Part shown: positions 43,957 through 56,000 of the stretch, piece after piece
Position numbering within the stretch: the stretch's first letter is position 1
Layout of the letters: each line of letters starts with the position of its first letter
DNA from: Lachnospiraceae bacterium
GTDB taxonomy: Bacteria > Bacillota > Clostridia > Lachnospirales > Lachnospiraceae
Direction: 5' to 3'
Length of the DNA: 64,000 nucleotides
Assembly: GCA_015056815.1 (NCBI GenBank)
Contig: SVFN01000021.1
Location: 1 to 64,000 of the forward strand
Translations under genes and position numbers: made by a program
Notes under the pieces: generated by a model
What the model was told of the DNA's origin: nothing
Databases searched by the model: none
What the model saw: only the letters and a program-made list of their open reading frames with translations

Positions 43957-46900
43957 TTACTTTACGCTGACTGTTACTTTCGCCGTCTTTTTGCCCATCT
44001 TCAAGGCTACCTTCATGGTACCTTTTTTCTTCTTCGCTGTCTTGATCTTCACCTTAACAGTCTTTGCAGACACAGTTGTTTTGACCACTTTCGCCTTCTT
44101 TGCCGCTTTTCCGGACAGCTTCACGATCGGCTCATCCGTCGGTTTGGCGGATTTATCCTGTGCCGTAACCTTAAAGGTCAGTACCACTGTCTTACCCGCT
44201 TTCACACTTACTTTCTTCTTTTTCGCCTTCAGTGTTTTCACCGGGTTCGCTTTGATATTCGGTGTTACCGTTTTGCCCGTTCCGGCTCCGCTCGTGGCTG
44301 CCTTGACGGAAACAGCCGCATAACCGTGAGATTTTCCTCTGGCTACCATGTCAGCGATCTCTGCCATATAAGCTTCCTGATCCGTCACCGTATTATAATA
44401 GAACATAACGGCCAGATCCGTATTTACCAGTATGGATTTACCTGCGATTTCCTGGTTCTCACCATATACCGCAAAGTCTCCGTTTCTGTCAAAAAATACC
44501 ATGGTTGCTTTCTTTTCATAATTCGGCGCAAACTGGAAGGTCTGTGATCTGGCATTTGCCGTATAATAGCCTTTAATGTCACAGTCTTCGGTCTCTTTTC
44601 CGTTTATCACTGCTCTGTTTCCGTAGCGGTATGCCTTCGGCAGTACGTTGAGCACCTTCGGTGTCTTAATGGAATAAAGTGTGTAACTTACCGATTCTGC
44701 AATCCTGCCGTCTTCGTATGCCACACAGATATATCTGGAACTCTCGATATCATTCTGGAGCTTTCCATCTCCCGGAACCACATTCTTTACGGTCGGTGCC
44801 CTGAAGGAATATTCAAGTCCTGTCTTTCCTTCCACCTTTTTGTACTGGAACGTTTCGCTTTGGACAAACCATTGATATTGTCTGCCTGCATTTTTCTTCT
44901 GATCGGTCACGACCAGTTTGATCGGTGCATTTTCAAGTGCAAAGCCTGTCTGCTCTGCTGCCGCTTCAGACAGTCTGCGGTTTCCTGCCGGATTCACACC
45001 ATAGCAAGGCGTCTCGGAATCCACAAACGCTCCCATGCTGGCAACCAGCATCGTACGTCCGTCATCTGCTTTTTCCTTTGTAAAATTCACATGGTATTCG
45101 ATTGTCCGGAAGGGTGCCAGGATCACACATTTGTAATCGCCTCTGGTCATCTCATCCAGCTCTTGATCCGCCAGATCATCATCCAACAGATCTTCTTCTG
45201 TCACAGTCGGGTTCAGACTTTGTCCGTTCTCTCCCTGTATTTCAATATATCTTCTTTGTACCTGATCATAATGATACCATTGATAGGTAAGCTGCTTTGC
45301 ACTGGTTCTCACATCCGGTTTCAGGGTAACTCTTGTTCCGACAGTACTCTGCCTGTGCTCTGTATAAGAATTTTTGTTCTTCTCTCTGGGCGTCAGCACT
45401 CCGATCGTTCCATCCGCTTCTGTCTCTACCAGATTCAGGAATTCATCGGGCGGAAGCAGTAAAAATAGTACCGTTTCTTCGTCCACTCCCGCTTTTACGG
45501 TACAACCGTACATACCATAATCGCTTTCCTTAATATCACTGATCGTATAACTGTTTGAGACCGCTTCCGGAATTCGTTTTCCTTTCCCCGCCATCATACT
45601 GTCAAACCACTGGTACGTGATCTCATATCCGGGATCTGCCGATGCATCTACTGCAAAGGTTACCTGTCCTCCCACATCTTTTTGCTCGATGTAGCAGCAT
45701 CTGTTGTCCGGTCCCATCGGAAGGACCGTATGATTCAGCTTCAGGTTCGCCGTTTTATATAACGTAATGTTCTTATATGTTGTACTGTCACCGCAGGTGG
45801 CTTTAATGCGGTATTGTGCAAAATCGCTCTCTTTCAGATCTCGCAACAGATAAGATGCTTTTGTCGCGCCATAAATCGCCTGATATTTTCCATCGCTATA
45901 TTTAAACCACTGATAGGTAACCGGCTCTTTTGAATCCGTGACCACCGATACCAAAAGTTCAGCCTCTCCTCCGAGAGTTGCCGCGATCTTCTCCTTGCCT
46001 TCCAGTGTGATCACCGGATCCTTTTCATATGCAAAAAGGTGAAAGATCGTCCTTACTTCCTCTCCGTTCTGATCACAGGGTGTGATCATATGTCCTTCCC
46101 CATCGTAAACTGTCAATTCGTATACACCAAAGTCTTCTTCGGAAAGAGCCGAAATTTCCAATACCGGACGAGTCTTCTCCAGAATTCTCTCTGTTTCAAT
46201 CTCTTCTTCATAAGCCTTCTGTTCGATAAAGGTCCACCGATAGGTATAAGAAGACTGATTCAAAGCCGAAGGCGAAATTCCAAAGCGAACACTGTCTCCT
46301 ATACGGTTTCTGCCATCATTGTCAGCTTCTCCGTACTCTGAAACCGCTTCAAAGGAATCTGCTGTTTCCTCCCAGATCCTTGCGACCTGGATCGTGACCG
46401 ATCCCTGCGAAAGCACATAATCATCCTTCGTATACGTCCAAATACACAAATACTTCCCAAAAGAGTCCTCTTCCAGCTTTTGCAGGTTCAAAGTCGGTTT
46501 TACAGCTCCTTCTATTCTGAGTGCAGTTTTTTCCGTCTCACCTTTATACCACTGATAACTGAAGGATCCTCCGGCTGTCTCGGCCGAAGCAACGACGTTT
46601 AGCACAGCGGATTCTCCCAGTCTCTTATCGATCACAGTAACCCCGTTTTGGGCGGTTACAACATTGGTCAGTGCTTCATTATTCACGTCAAAACGTCTGA
46701 TCTCCGATTTGCCTCGTGTATTGCTGACTCTGCAATAATACTGGGTAAAATCTTTTTCTGTCAGTCGTAGCGTTAAGCTTGCCGTATTCTCGCCTTCGAG
46801 CTTTACTTCCTGTCCGAAGGTCTTGCTCTTCGTATTCCGATCTATACGATACCAGCTATAAGAAAGCTGATCGTCTGTCTCTGAAGAAGCCTGAACGGAA

Positions 46901-49900
46901 AGGACCGCCGTTTCGCCCACTTTCTTTGTCATGATAACATCTACTTCCGGCTCCGAAATGATAATGCCGGTATTCTCTGCCACCGTAAACGTAAGCGTAC
47001 CCTCTCCGATCGTTTCCTTCGAAGAGATCGTCTCCGCTTTGATCATACAGCTGTAAGTACCAAAATGTCTGACATCTACCTTAGGGATCGTATATTCCTC
47101 CGCGGTCGCGTTCTCCAACTTTTCTCCCTTTAAATACCATTGATAGCTGACCGCCACGTCGGAGGTGTCACCTGTAAATTGTGCCTTCACACCCATTTTC
47201 ACACGGTCGCCGAGCTTTACGCGAAATTCACCGGGCGTCGTACGATACAGATTATTAAGCTCCGCCTTTTCCTGCGCCTGCAGCGAGATCTCATATTCCT
47301 TGATTATTTCCTCTGCTTCCGTAAGCGGTGCCTCACTGTTTTTTCTGCCCGGGAATATCTTTACCCGATAGGTTTCCTCCTGACTGATCTTTCCGGTCTC
47401 GCAGGTATTATCGGAAGAAATCTCTTTCAGATCCTTCCATTCATATTCATACTCTTTCTTTGCAGCATTCCAGATCTTTTCGCCGCTCTCATCCAGCTTA
47501 TATTCCTTTTTCTGCCATTGATAGAGCACCTGATAGCCCGGATCTACTCCGTATTTCGGTGAAACAAGGGTTATCGCAGTTTCTTTTGCAACCGTGATCT
47601 TATTATCCGACTTGCCTGCTGCATATACCTCCGTAAAATGCCATACCTCAGCAATATCCAGAGACTCCTCAAATTCCTTTACGTATTCTTCCGGTCCCGT
47701 GATCTTAACCTGACATTTAAACATATGGGCGGCATCCATACCCAGCAGTCCATAAACCGTATAATACTGTTTGCCTGCCGCAGTATCAAATCCATAAGCA
47801 AAGTCATCATTGGTCAGTTGATACCCCATTAACCCTGCCTGTGTCTGACCTTCCATTTTCTCATACTTTGCAATAATAGAATAATTCTTATCCTCCGCCG
47901 GTGCGCCCTCGGTTTCTGACGGCACTTGCAGATTGATGTTTTTTAAATGCTCCCAGTCCGTATAGGCTTCGTTTATGCCACCACTTTCCGGAAGATAATA
48001 ATCATCCACCATCTGATAGACTCTTTTGTACCATTGATATTCTGTCGTATATCCTTCAGTCGCGATCGGGATCTTTGCGTTTATGGTATCACCGACGCCA
48101 AGCTCCAGTGTCAGATTCTGATTTTCTTTTGTCCATGTTTCTGCAGTTTTATCAAAAAAGTACTTATGGTCCACAACAGCCGCGGTATAGGTCGCTTCAT
48201 AACACGGTGACGTTTCTCCGGAAATATATGCCGTTCCCACCAACTTATAGGTGCCAAGATCCTCACTTGTGACCTTTTTCAGCGTAAGCTTTGTAGTCGT
48301 TTTTCCATCCAGAGCCGTGTTATTTTTATACCACTGCCATTTCACATCATAGCCGCCTGCGGTCTGCGCATCCGGCTCGAGTGTGAGATCCTGTCCGAGC
48401 GTGGCGCGCACACTGACACTGGGATCCTTTTGCAAAGTGCTTTTACCTGCAACGTAGAAAGCGATCGGACTGACGTCCACAAGGCTGACATGGTATTCCT
48501 GTTCTTCTGTCCAGATCACATCTCCTAAACTTTTTCTGAGACCGATGCTGCAAAGATAATAGCCGTTCTGACTCGGTTTGCAGGTATTGCCTGCCGCAAG
48601 TTTTTCCCACTCAGCATCTTTTGCACTTCTGTAAAACCACTGTAAGCTTGTGGTATAATATCGATCGCGATACACCTCTATGGGTGTAAATTTCGGCTCT
48701 ACCAGACTTTCTCCCTTTTTCGCAACCGCTTCCCTGATCCCGTCTTTGGAGTCAAAGTTCCCCGGGATCTTCCAGTTTAAGATAATCTCCTTTGTCCCAT
48801 CGATCTTTACGCCGTCGATCTTTGCATTTTCTCCAAAGAAAAGGAGATATTTATTTTCTCCGCTCGGATAAATCTTCGTTGCGACACCTGTCTCCTCATC
48901 CACTGCGTCCTCAACAAATGTCTTATACCCGATCGTACTCTTACCATTGGAACTGCTTAAAAACTCCTTATTCTTAAGAACCGTACCGTCTTCCTTCTGA
49001 ACCGTCAGGTATGCCTGTGTAAGACTTGGTGTTCTGCTCTCTATTACCTTAGTAGCATCATACTCTGTACCTCGTACCTTCTTATACTGTAACGTCACAT
49101 CCTCACCGTTATACCCGGTCGGGACATACAAAAGCCACCAGCTGTAAGTATCACCGTTTTCGACAATATCCTGTGTCAGTTTTACCGTGCCGTAGTTTGA
49201 CAGATCCTTATACGTGAAATAATCAGACCCAAAGAGCCAGTCGGTTCTCTCATCTCCATTTTCATCTATATAGTTTCTGCCCACTTCAGCCATGCAGGAA
49301 ACAGTCTCATGATTGTTGTTCACAATGGCTGTTTTTCCGTTTCCGATCTTAGTCGCGCCCAGCCAGTTGTACTGCACGACATAGTTTTCCTCATGCACTC
49401 CGTCGGCAAACACGACCGCCGGTGCATGCGCCACCATCTGATCACTGTCCGTAAAGGAAAAATACATACCTTCACTGTTCTCGGTTATCGTGGCAGCATT
49501 TTTCCAGCTTATGTCATCCATCTGCAGTCCGATGCGATATCCTTCCTCATAAGTATTCCCGTGTTCATCCTGATATTGCTTATCTGACGGGATCAAGATC
49601 TGCAGTGGTATCTCATTCGAACTGTTTCTGTATTTCTCATAAGGAAGTATATAGTTCTGTCCTTCCTTCACAAGCTCTGTATCGTCACTGCTATACAATT
49701 TTCCGGCGAAGGAAGCAGTGATGTTGGTTTCCGTCCCGCTCTCCCCGGCTTTTTTGTACACCATGACCTTCAGATCTTCACCCTTGTAGGCAGAGTCTGC
49801 CCATTTCAGCCAGTAAGAATTCCCTGTATTATCTCCAAAACAAAATATCTTACTTAGATTCTCCGCTGCCCATGCTTTTTGTCCAAGCGGCATTGACGGT

Positions 49901-49962
49901 AGTACTGTAACCACCATGACCACTGCCAAAAACATTGCTAACAGCCTTTGCAGCTTCTTCAT
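43957..49962 (-). CDS. Giant Ig-like-domain surface protein 1
   Basis: This 2,001-aa exported protein has a signal peptide (residues 1-33, ending near AWAAE). Roughly a dozen Ig-like domains follow, each marked by a WQWYK/YQWYK-type Trp strand and a 'd-x-G-x-Y-x-C' strand (for example FGTYSCMIKAET). Near the C-terminus a conserved segment (FAPNYEKKATMVFFDRNGDFAVYG) precedes a Lys-rich beta domain of ~110 residues with KVSVKAGKTVVLTFKVTAQD. No LPXTG, S-layer or choline-binding motif is seen, so wall retention through the basic tail is inferred. It is paralogous to the next gene in domain order and closely matched in the C-terminal DNA. AGGAGG precedes the ATG. An adhesin role is plausible. Confidence 0.85.
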   Translation of the reverse strand: MKKLQRLLAMFLAVVMVVTVLPSMPLGQKAWAAENLSKIFCFGDNTGNSYWLKWADSAYKGEDLKVMVYKKAGESGTETNITASFAGKLYSSDDTELVKEGQNYILPYEKYRNSSNEIPLQILIPSDKQYQDEHGNTYEEGYRIGLQMDDISWKNAATITENSEGMYFSFTDSDQMVAHAPAVVFADGVHEENYVVQYNWLGATKIGNGKTAIVNNNHETVSCMAEVGRNYIDENGDERTDWLFGSDYFTYKDLSNYGTVKLTQDIVENGDTYSWWLLYVPTGYNGEDVTLQYKKVRGTEYDATKVIESRTPSLTQAYLTVQKEDGTVLKNKEFLSSSNGKSTIGYKTFVEDAVDEETGVATKIYPSGENKYLLFFGENAKIDGVKIDGTKEIILNWKIPGNFDSKDGIREAVAKKGESLVEPKFTPIEVYRDRYYTTSLQWFYRSAKDAEWEKLAAGNTCKPSQNGYYLCSIGLRKSLGDVIWTEEQEYHVSLVDVSPIAFYVAGKSTLQKDPSVSVRATLGQDLTLEPDAQTAGGYDVKWQWYKNNTALDGKTTTKLTLKKVTSEDLGTYKLVGTAYISGETSPCYEATYTAAVVDHKYFFDKTAETWTKENQNLTLELGVGDTINAKIPIATEGYTTEYQWYKRVYQMVDDYYLPESGGINEAYTDWEHLKNINLQVPSETEGAPAEDKNYSIIAKYEKMEGQTQAGLMGYQLTNDDFAYGFDTAAGKQYYTVYGLLGMDAAHMFKCQVKITGPEEYVKEFEESLDIAEVWHFTEVYAAGKSDNKITVAKETAITLVSPKYGVDPGYQVLYQWQKKEYKLDESGEKIWNAAKKEYEYEWKDLKEISSDNTCETGKISQEETYRVKIFPGRKNSEAPLTEAEEIIKEYEISLQAQEKAELNNLYRTTPGEFRVKLGDRVKMGVKAQFTGDTSDVAVSYQWYLKGEKLENATAEEYTIPKVDVRHFGTYSCMIKAETISSKETIGEGTLTFTVAENTGIIISEPEVDVIMTKKVGETAVLSVQASSETDDQLSYSWYRIDRNTKSKTFGQEVKLEGENTASLTLRLTEKDFTQYYCRVSNTRGKSEIRRFDVNNEALTNVVTAQNGVTVIDKRLGESAVLNVVASAETAGGSFSYQWYKGETEKTALRIEGAVKPTLNLQKLEEDSFGKYLCIWTYTKDDYVLSQGSVTIQVARIWEETADSFEAVSEYGEADNDGRNRIGDSVRFGISPSALNQSSYTYRWTFIEQKAYEEEIETERILEKTRPVLEISALSEEDFGVYELTVYDGEGHMITPCDQNGEEVRTIFHLFAYEKDPVITLEGKEKIAATLGGEAELLVSVVTDSKEPVTYQWFKYSDGKYQAIYGATKASYLLRDLKESDFAQYRIKATCGDSTTYKNITLYKTANLKLNHTVLPMGPDNRCCYIEQKDVGGQVTFAVDASADPGYEITYQWFDSMMAGKGKRIPEAVSNSYTISDIKESDYGMYGCTVKAGVDEETVLFLLLPPDEFLNLVETEADGTIGVLTPREKNKNSYTEHRQSTVGTRVTLKPDVRTSAKQLTYQWYHYDQVQRRYIEIQGENGQSLNPTVTEEDLLDDDLADQELDEMTRGDYKCVILAPFRTIEYHVNFTKEKADDGRTMLVASMGAFVDSETPCYGVNPAGNRRLSEAAAEQTGFALENAPIKLVVTDQKKNAGRQYQWFVQSETFQYKKVEGKTGLEYSFRAPTVKNVVPGDGKLQNDIESSRYICVAYEDGRIAESVSYTLYSIKTPKVLNVLPKAYRYGNRAVINGKETEDCDIKGYYTANARSQTFQFAPNYEKKATMVFFDRNGDFAVYGENQEIAGKSILVNTDLAVMFYYNTVTDQEAYMAEIADMVARGKSHGYAAVSVKAATSGAGTGKTVTPNIKANPVKTLKAKKKKVSVKAGKTVVLTFKVTAQDKSAKPTDEPIVKLSGKAAKKAKVVKTTVSAKTVKVKIKTAKKKKGTMKVALKMGKKTAKVTVSVK

Positions 49963-50006
49963 GCTTTTTCCTCCTTAAGAATTTTGTACTACATGAATGG
50001 TTTGCA

Positions 50007-50036
50007 GGGCGTTCCCCGCTTATGCCGAGAACGCCC
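50007..50036. terminator. Hairpin between the two Ig-domain protein genes
   Basis: An 8-bp stem GGGCGTTC with GAACGCCC surrounds a 14-nt loop. The four-T tail is on the plus side, and the minus side lacks a T-run. It may attenuate transcription from Ig protein 2 into Ig protein 1. Confidence 0.45.
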
Positions 50037-50054
50037 TTTTCAACCATCATTTAT

Positions 50055-53000
50055 TTACTTTACCGTAACTGTCACCGTTGCCTTCTTATTGCCCATAGTC
50101 AATTTGACTTTCATCGCGCCTGTTTTCTTCTTGTTTGTCTTGATCTTTACCTTTACCGTCTTTGCAGACACAGTTGTTTTGACCACTTTCGCCTTCTTGG
50201 CTGCCTTTCCGGACAGCTTCACGATCGGCTCATCCGTCGGTTTGGCGGATTTATCCTGTGCCGTAACCTTAAAGGTCAATACGACTGTCTTACCTGCTTT
50301 CACACTGACTTTCTTATTTTTCGCCTTCAGCGTTTTCACCGGATTTTGCTTCAGATTCGGTGTAACGGTTTTATTCGATACCGTTCCTCCTGCATTTGTA
50401 GCCGCCTTAACAGAAGCTGCCGCATAACCATGGGATTTGCCCTTGGCTACCATTTCTGCGATTTCTGCCATAGACGTTTCCGCCTCCCAAACGGTCTCAA
50501 AATAGAACATAACCGCCAGATCGGTATCAACCTTTATGCTCTTTCCCGCGATCTCCTGATTTGCTCCGTATACCGCAAAATTACCATTTCGGTCGAAGAT
50601 GATCAGAGATGACTTCTTTTCATAGTTCGGTGCGAACTGGAAGGTCTGGGACTTTGCATTTGCCGTACAATATCCCTTGATATTATATTCACCGGTACTT
50701 TCTCCGTTTACGATCGTCTCATTGCCGTACCGGTATGCCTTTGGCAGCTGATTTAACACCTCGGGTACCTTGATGGAATAAAGTGTATAGCAGACTCTAT
50801 CCACAATCTTTCCCTTCTCGATCGCAGCACAGATATAGTTCGTTGACTGCATCTCGTTCTGTTTCCTGCCATCGCCCGGAACGGCTCTGTCTACCATCGG
50901 TGCTCGGAAGGAATACTCCGATCCGGTCATTCCTTCAATCTTTTTGTAGTTTTCTCCATTCTCTCCCACATACCACTGATACGTTCTGTCAGATCCTTTC
51001 TTGCGGTCTGTTACCACCAGCTTGATCGGAGCATTTTCCAATGCATAGCCTGTCAGGTCAGAAGCTGCACCTGATAATTTCCGGTTGCCGGCCGCTGTCA
51101 TTCCGTAAGTATCCTCATCCACGAATGCTCCCATACTTGCAACCAACAGTTCGTCATCTTCTTCACCCTGTGCATAGAATTTTGCCCGGTATTCGATCGT
51201 TCTGAATGAAGAAGAGATCACGCATTTATAATTGCCCGGGTTCCAATACAATTCCTCTTCAATCGGGATCAATTCTTCCCACGGAATAGCCGGTGCCGCC
51301 TTCTTTTCCAGATATCCATCCTTTTCGATGTCTTCCTCCGTCACGGTCACTTCCAGTGTTTTGCCGGTCTCTCCTGTCAGCTCCACATACTTGTTTTGGA
51401 TCTTATCAAAACGATACCACTGATATTCTACCGCTTTTGCACTGGTGCGCACATCCGGTTTGAGTGTGATCTTGTCACCGGCTTTTACATAAAACCGCTC
51501 TGTATAATAATCCTTCTCATTTTCTTCTGTCAGTATTACAAGTTCTCCGTTTTCGTCCGTTCTTACCAGATTGAGGAATTCATCCGTCTTTCCTAATGTG
51601 AAAGAAACTCTTTCCTCATCCGCGCCGGCCTTCACTACGCATTGGTAATCACCATAGTCTTCTTCACCCACTGTTTTGATCTCATAATCCTTCGAAACGG
51701 CTCCCGGAATGCGTTCCAAATTCTCTTCTTCATCTAATCGATACCACTGATACGTTACCTCAAACTCGGGATCTGCCGAAGCATCAACCGTAAAGGTAAC
51801 AGGATCGCCCGGATTCTTTTTCTCGTAATAGCGATACTCTCCGTCCGTAGGGAGTACTGTATGGTTCACGTTCAGATTTGCTGTCTTATATACGTTGATG
51901 TACTTTCTTGCAGAGCTATCCCCGCATCTGACCATAACACAATACCCTGTGAAATCATTTTCTTTCAGGCTGTTTAACGGATAAGTGGAAGCTGTCGCTT
52001 TGTAAATCGCCTCATAACCGTCCCCTATGTACTTATACCACTGATAAGTGATCGGCTCTGTCGAATCTGCAGACGCAGATACCGAAAGCGTCAGATCCTC
52101 ACCCGGCTTCGCTTTGATCTCTTCTTCATGCTCATCCAGTGTCAGCTTCGGAGATTTCACATATTCAGAAAGATTGAATGTGGTCTTGATCCTCTTTCCG
52201 TTCTTATCATACGGATTTACCGCCTTCCCGTCCTTGTCATAGATACTGAGATAGTATGTCCCGAAATCCTCTTTGGAAAGGGAAGAAATCTCAAACACAG
52301 AGTTCGTATTATCCAACCGTCTCGGTGTGCCACCGATCACTATGTCTATATCCGGGAAAAATATCTCTTTCTCCCCCGCCGGTATAGCGGAAATCATTCC
52401 CGGCACAGCCGGCTCGGCTATGATTGCTTTCTTACCGCCTTCGAAAGGAACGCCGGTTTCCATATAGTACCACTCATAGGTATAAGCAGACCGGTTTCCT
52501 TCTGCAGGCATAACGCCGAATCTCACATGATCTCCGATACGGTTTCTGCCTCCATTGGATGCTTCTCCGTATTCCGTAACACTTTCAAAGATATCCGTTA
52601 CTTTTTCCGCGATCCTGTTGATCGTAAAGGTAACGGTTCCCGTTGCAAGTACCCGGTCATCCTTTACATACTTCCAATCACACTGGTAATCATCAAACTG
52701 GTCTTCCTCCAGCTTTTCAAATGAGAGAACCGGTTTCGTAGCTCCTCCGATCTTAAGCAGCTCCTCATCCTCTTCTCCTTTGTACCACTGGTAAGTAAAC
52801 GTACCGCCATTGGTCTCTGCTGTGGAGACAACCGCCAGTTCTACCGAGTCACCCGGCTTTTTGTCAAACAACGTAACGCCGTTTTTCGCAGATACTGCAT
52901 TGATCAGCTCCTCATTTAGCAGGGAGAATGTTCTGTTTTCATATTGACCGCGACTATTCATGACCCTGCAGTAATAATCCGTAAAATCGTTTTCACCCGG

Positions 53001-56000
53001 TGTGATCTCATATTTGGAAGTATTCTGTCCCACGATCTTCACCGTTTTGCCATAGTCTGCACTCTTGTTGTCACGCTCCGTGCGATACCAGCTGTAAGTA
53101 AGCTTCTCTCCATTTTCCGATTCTGCTACTACCTCAAGGGATATTTTCTCACCCACTTTTCCAAACACTACAACATTACTGGTCGGTGAGGAAATCTTAA
53201 TCCCTGTATTCTCTCTCACATAGAAACGGACCGTTTTGGAATCGATCACTTCTTCGGAAGCATCCACCGCTGTCACTTTGCATTCATAGGTGCCAAAATG
53301 TCCGACGCCTACCTTGGAGATCGTATATTCCGCCTTCGATGCATTCTCCAGTTCCTCTCCGTTTAAGTACCACTGATAGAGGAGGGTATCCTCAGAAGAG
53401 TCTCTGCACAGTTTTGCTTCCACTCCCATTTTCACACTGTCGCCCAGCTTCACGCGCAACTGTGTATTTGTGGTGGCAGACACTCTCTCAATGCCCTTTT
53501 TCTCATCTAATGAAATCTCATACGTATAAACAGCTTCCGCATCTCCAAGCGCAACATCACTGCCTGCGCGTGCCGGGAAAACAGTCACGCGATACTCACA
53601 CGCTTCCTCGATCTTTTCAAGGCTCAGGGTATTACCGGTCGCCTCTTTCAGATCTTTCCACTCGTATTCTTCCGGTGCCGTGTACTCTTTTTTCTGCCAC
53701 TTATAAAGTACCTGATAGCCTTCCTCGATTCCGTATTGAGGAGCAACGATCGTCAGATCTGCCCCTTTTTGTACCTTCAGTTGACTCTCTGACTTTCCGG
53801 CTGTATAAAGCTCCGCGAAATCCCATGTTTCCTTGATATTCAGATATTTCTCAAATGTCTTTTCATAATCTTGCGGACCGGTGATGGATACCCGGCACAT
53901 AAACATGTACTGGTCCTCTATCTCTAAAAGCTCTTCGGTCGTAAATGTCTCTTTCTTTCCCGCAATGTCAAAGGAGTGCAGGAAATCCTCTTCGCTGAGC
54001 TTGTACTGATTCAGACCTGCTCCGTTCTCACCTTTCATCAGCTCATACTTCGTCAGAATGTAATAGGTCTTTTCTCCGATCGGCGTACCGCCTTCTTCAG
54101 GCAGAATATCGCGATCAAAAGCTTTGATACATTCCCAGTCGGAATAATCCTCATTTACGACATTGATGCCTTCCTTCTCATCGTAGCGGTAATAATCATC
54201 CACGATCATCCATTTTCTTGCGTACCACTGATACTCCGCCGTATATCCTTCTCTTGTCACAAGCGGGATCTGCTCCTTCACAGTATCTCCGATACTGCGG
54301 TATAATGTCAGTACATCTTTTGTCCCTGACCATGACGCTTCTCCATCCACCATTTTCTTTTCAAAGAAAAACGCGTCGTTCTTTTCTACCATTGCCGTGT
54401 AAGACGCCTGATAGCACGGTAAAGTCTCCCCTTCCAGATACGCCTCACCAATAAGCTTATACTCCGCAAAATCCTCGTCCGTCAGACTGTTTACGAAAAG
54501 CTTTGATCCGTTCTGACCATCCAGGATCTTTCCGTTCTTATACCACTGCCATTTGACAGTATATCCGTCAGCAATCTGCGCATCCGGTTCCAGTGTAAGA
54601 CTCTGCCCGGCCGATGCATGGACAGTCTCTTCTATTGCCTGGCCATTTCCTTCTGTCCCGTAGAATTTGATCGGGCTGACCTCTACCAGGCTAACATGAT
54701 ATTCCTGCTCATCGGTCCAGATCGGATTAGAATAGCCCTTAACCAGCCTGATCTGACACAGATAATAACCGTTCTTGTCAGGCGCGCAGCTGTTAGAGGA
54801 CGATTTTTTCTGCCATTCGCCATTCTTCGCACTTCTGTAGAACCATTGATAATATGTGGCATAAGAATTCGATGCAAATGCCTCGTAAGCAGTAAACTGC
54901 GGTACCGTAAGATACTCTGAGCTACGCGCAACGATTTCTCTTATACCCTCTTTTTTCTCTATTGTTCCCGGAAGCTCCCAGTTTAAGGTAATCTCCTTTA
55001 CCCCGGTGATCACAGCATCGCCGATCTTAGCACCGTCGTTAAAGGAAAGAAAATACTTCTTTTCTCCCTGAGGATAAGCACTGGTTTCCCCTTTATTCTC
55101 AACGAAATTCCTATAAGGAATGCTGCTTTTTCCGTTCGTACTGTTTAAATATTCACTATCCCTTAAAACTTCCTCTTCTTCATTTTGAATCGTCAGATAC
55201 ACGTTGTTGAAAGTCGGCTGAAAACCGCTTACCGTTTTCTCCGGATCATATTCCGTACCTTCCGTCACCGCATAACGGAAGATCACATCTTCTCCATTGT
55301 AGTTATCCTTCGCATATAATAACCACCAGCTGTAAGTATTATCGTCCTTCTCAAACTCTGCCAGTTTTACGTTCTCATAAGCTGTCCGGTCTTTATAAAC
55401 GGCATTCAGATTGGAGACCGCACTGTGATACCAGTTTTCTTCGCCGCTTTCGTCGATGAATTTCCTGTATACAGAAACACTGCAGGAAACCTGCGTATAA
55501 TTTCTTCGAACAATGGCCTTCTTTCCATCCTCTATGCTCTGAGCTCCGTTCCAGATATAGATCAACTTATAGTCATCAGGATCGACTCCGTTAGCAAAGA
55601 TCACAGATGGAGCATTCACAACACCTCTGTCTTTGTCATCGATCGAGAAGGTATTTCCGTTCTCACTCGCGTCTATCTTTGCAACACTTTGCATGTTAAT
55701 ATTCGTAACCTGTATATTAACATAGCTGCCCTCTCCCAGTTGATTTCCACCTGCATCCAGATAGTTCTGATCCGTTGGCACGTAGAGCTTTAACGGGATC
55801 ATGTTCAGGTTCATGCTCGTATATCTCGCATAGGGAATAATAAACTTTTCTCCCTCTTTAGTCAGTTCATTATTATTGTTGTCATACAACTTCCCTGTAA
55901 AGGATCCGGTTATGTTTTCCTCCGTAAACTCTCCTTCTTCCACAGGTGTCTTTTTGTACAGCATAAACTCCAGGTCTTCTCCCCTGTAGGCTGTTTTCGC

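Noticed and set aside
50007-50036. Hairpin between the Ig genes as a riboswitch
   Set aside because: A single short stem with no conserved aptamer features; a terminator/attenuator is the simpler reading.
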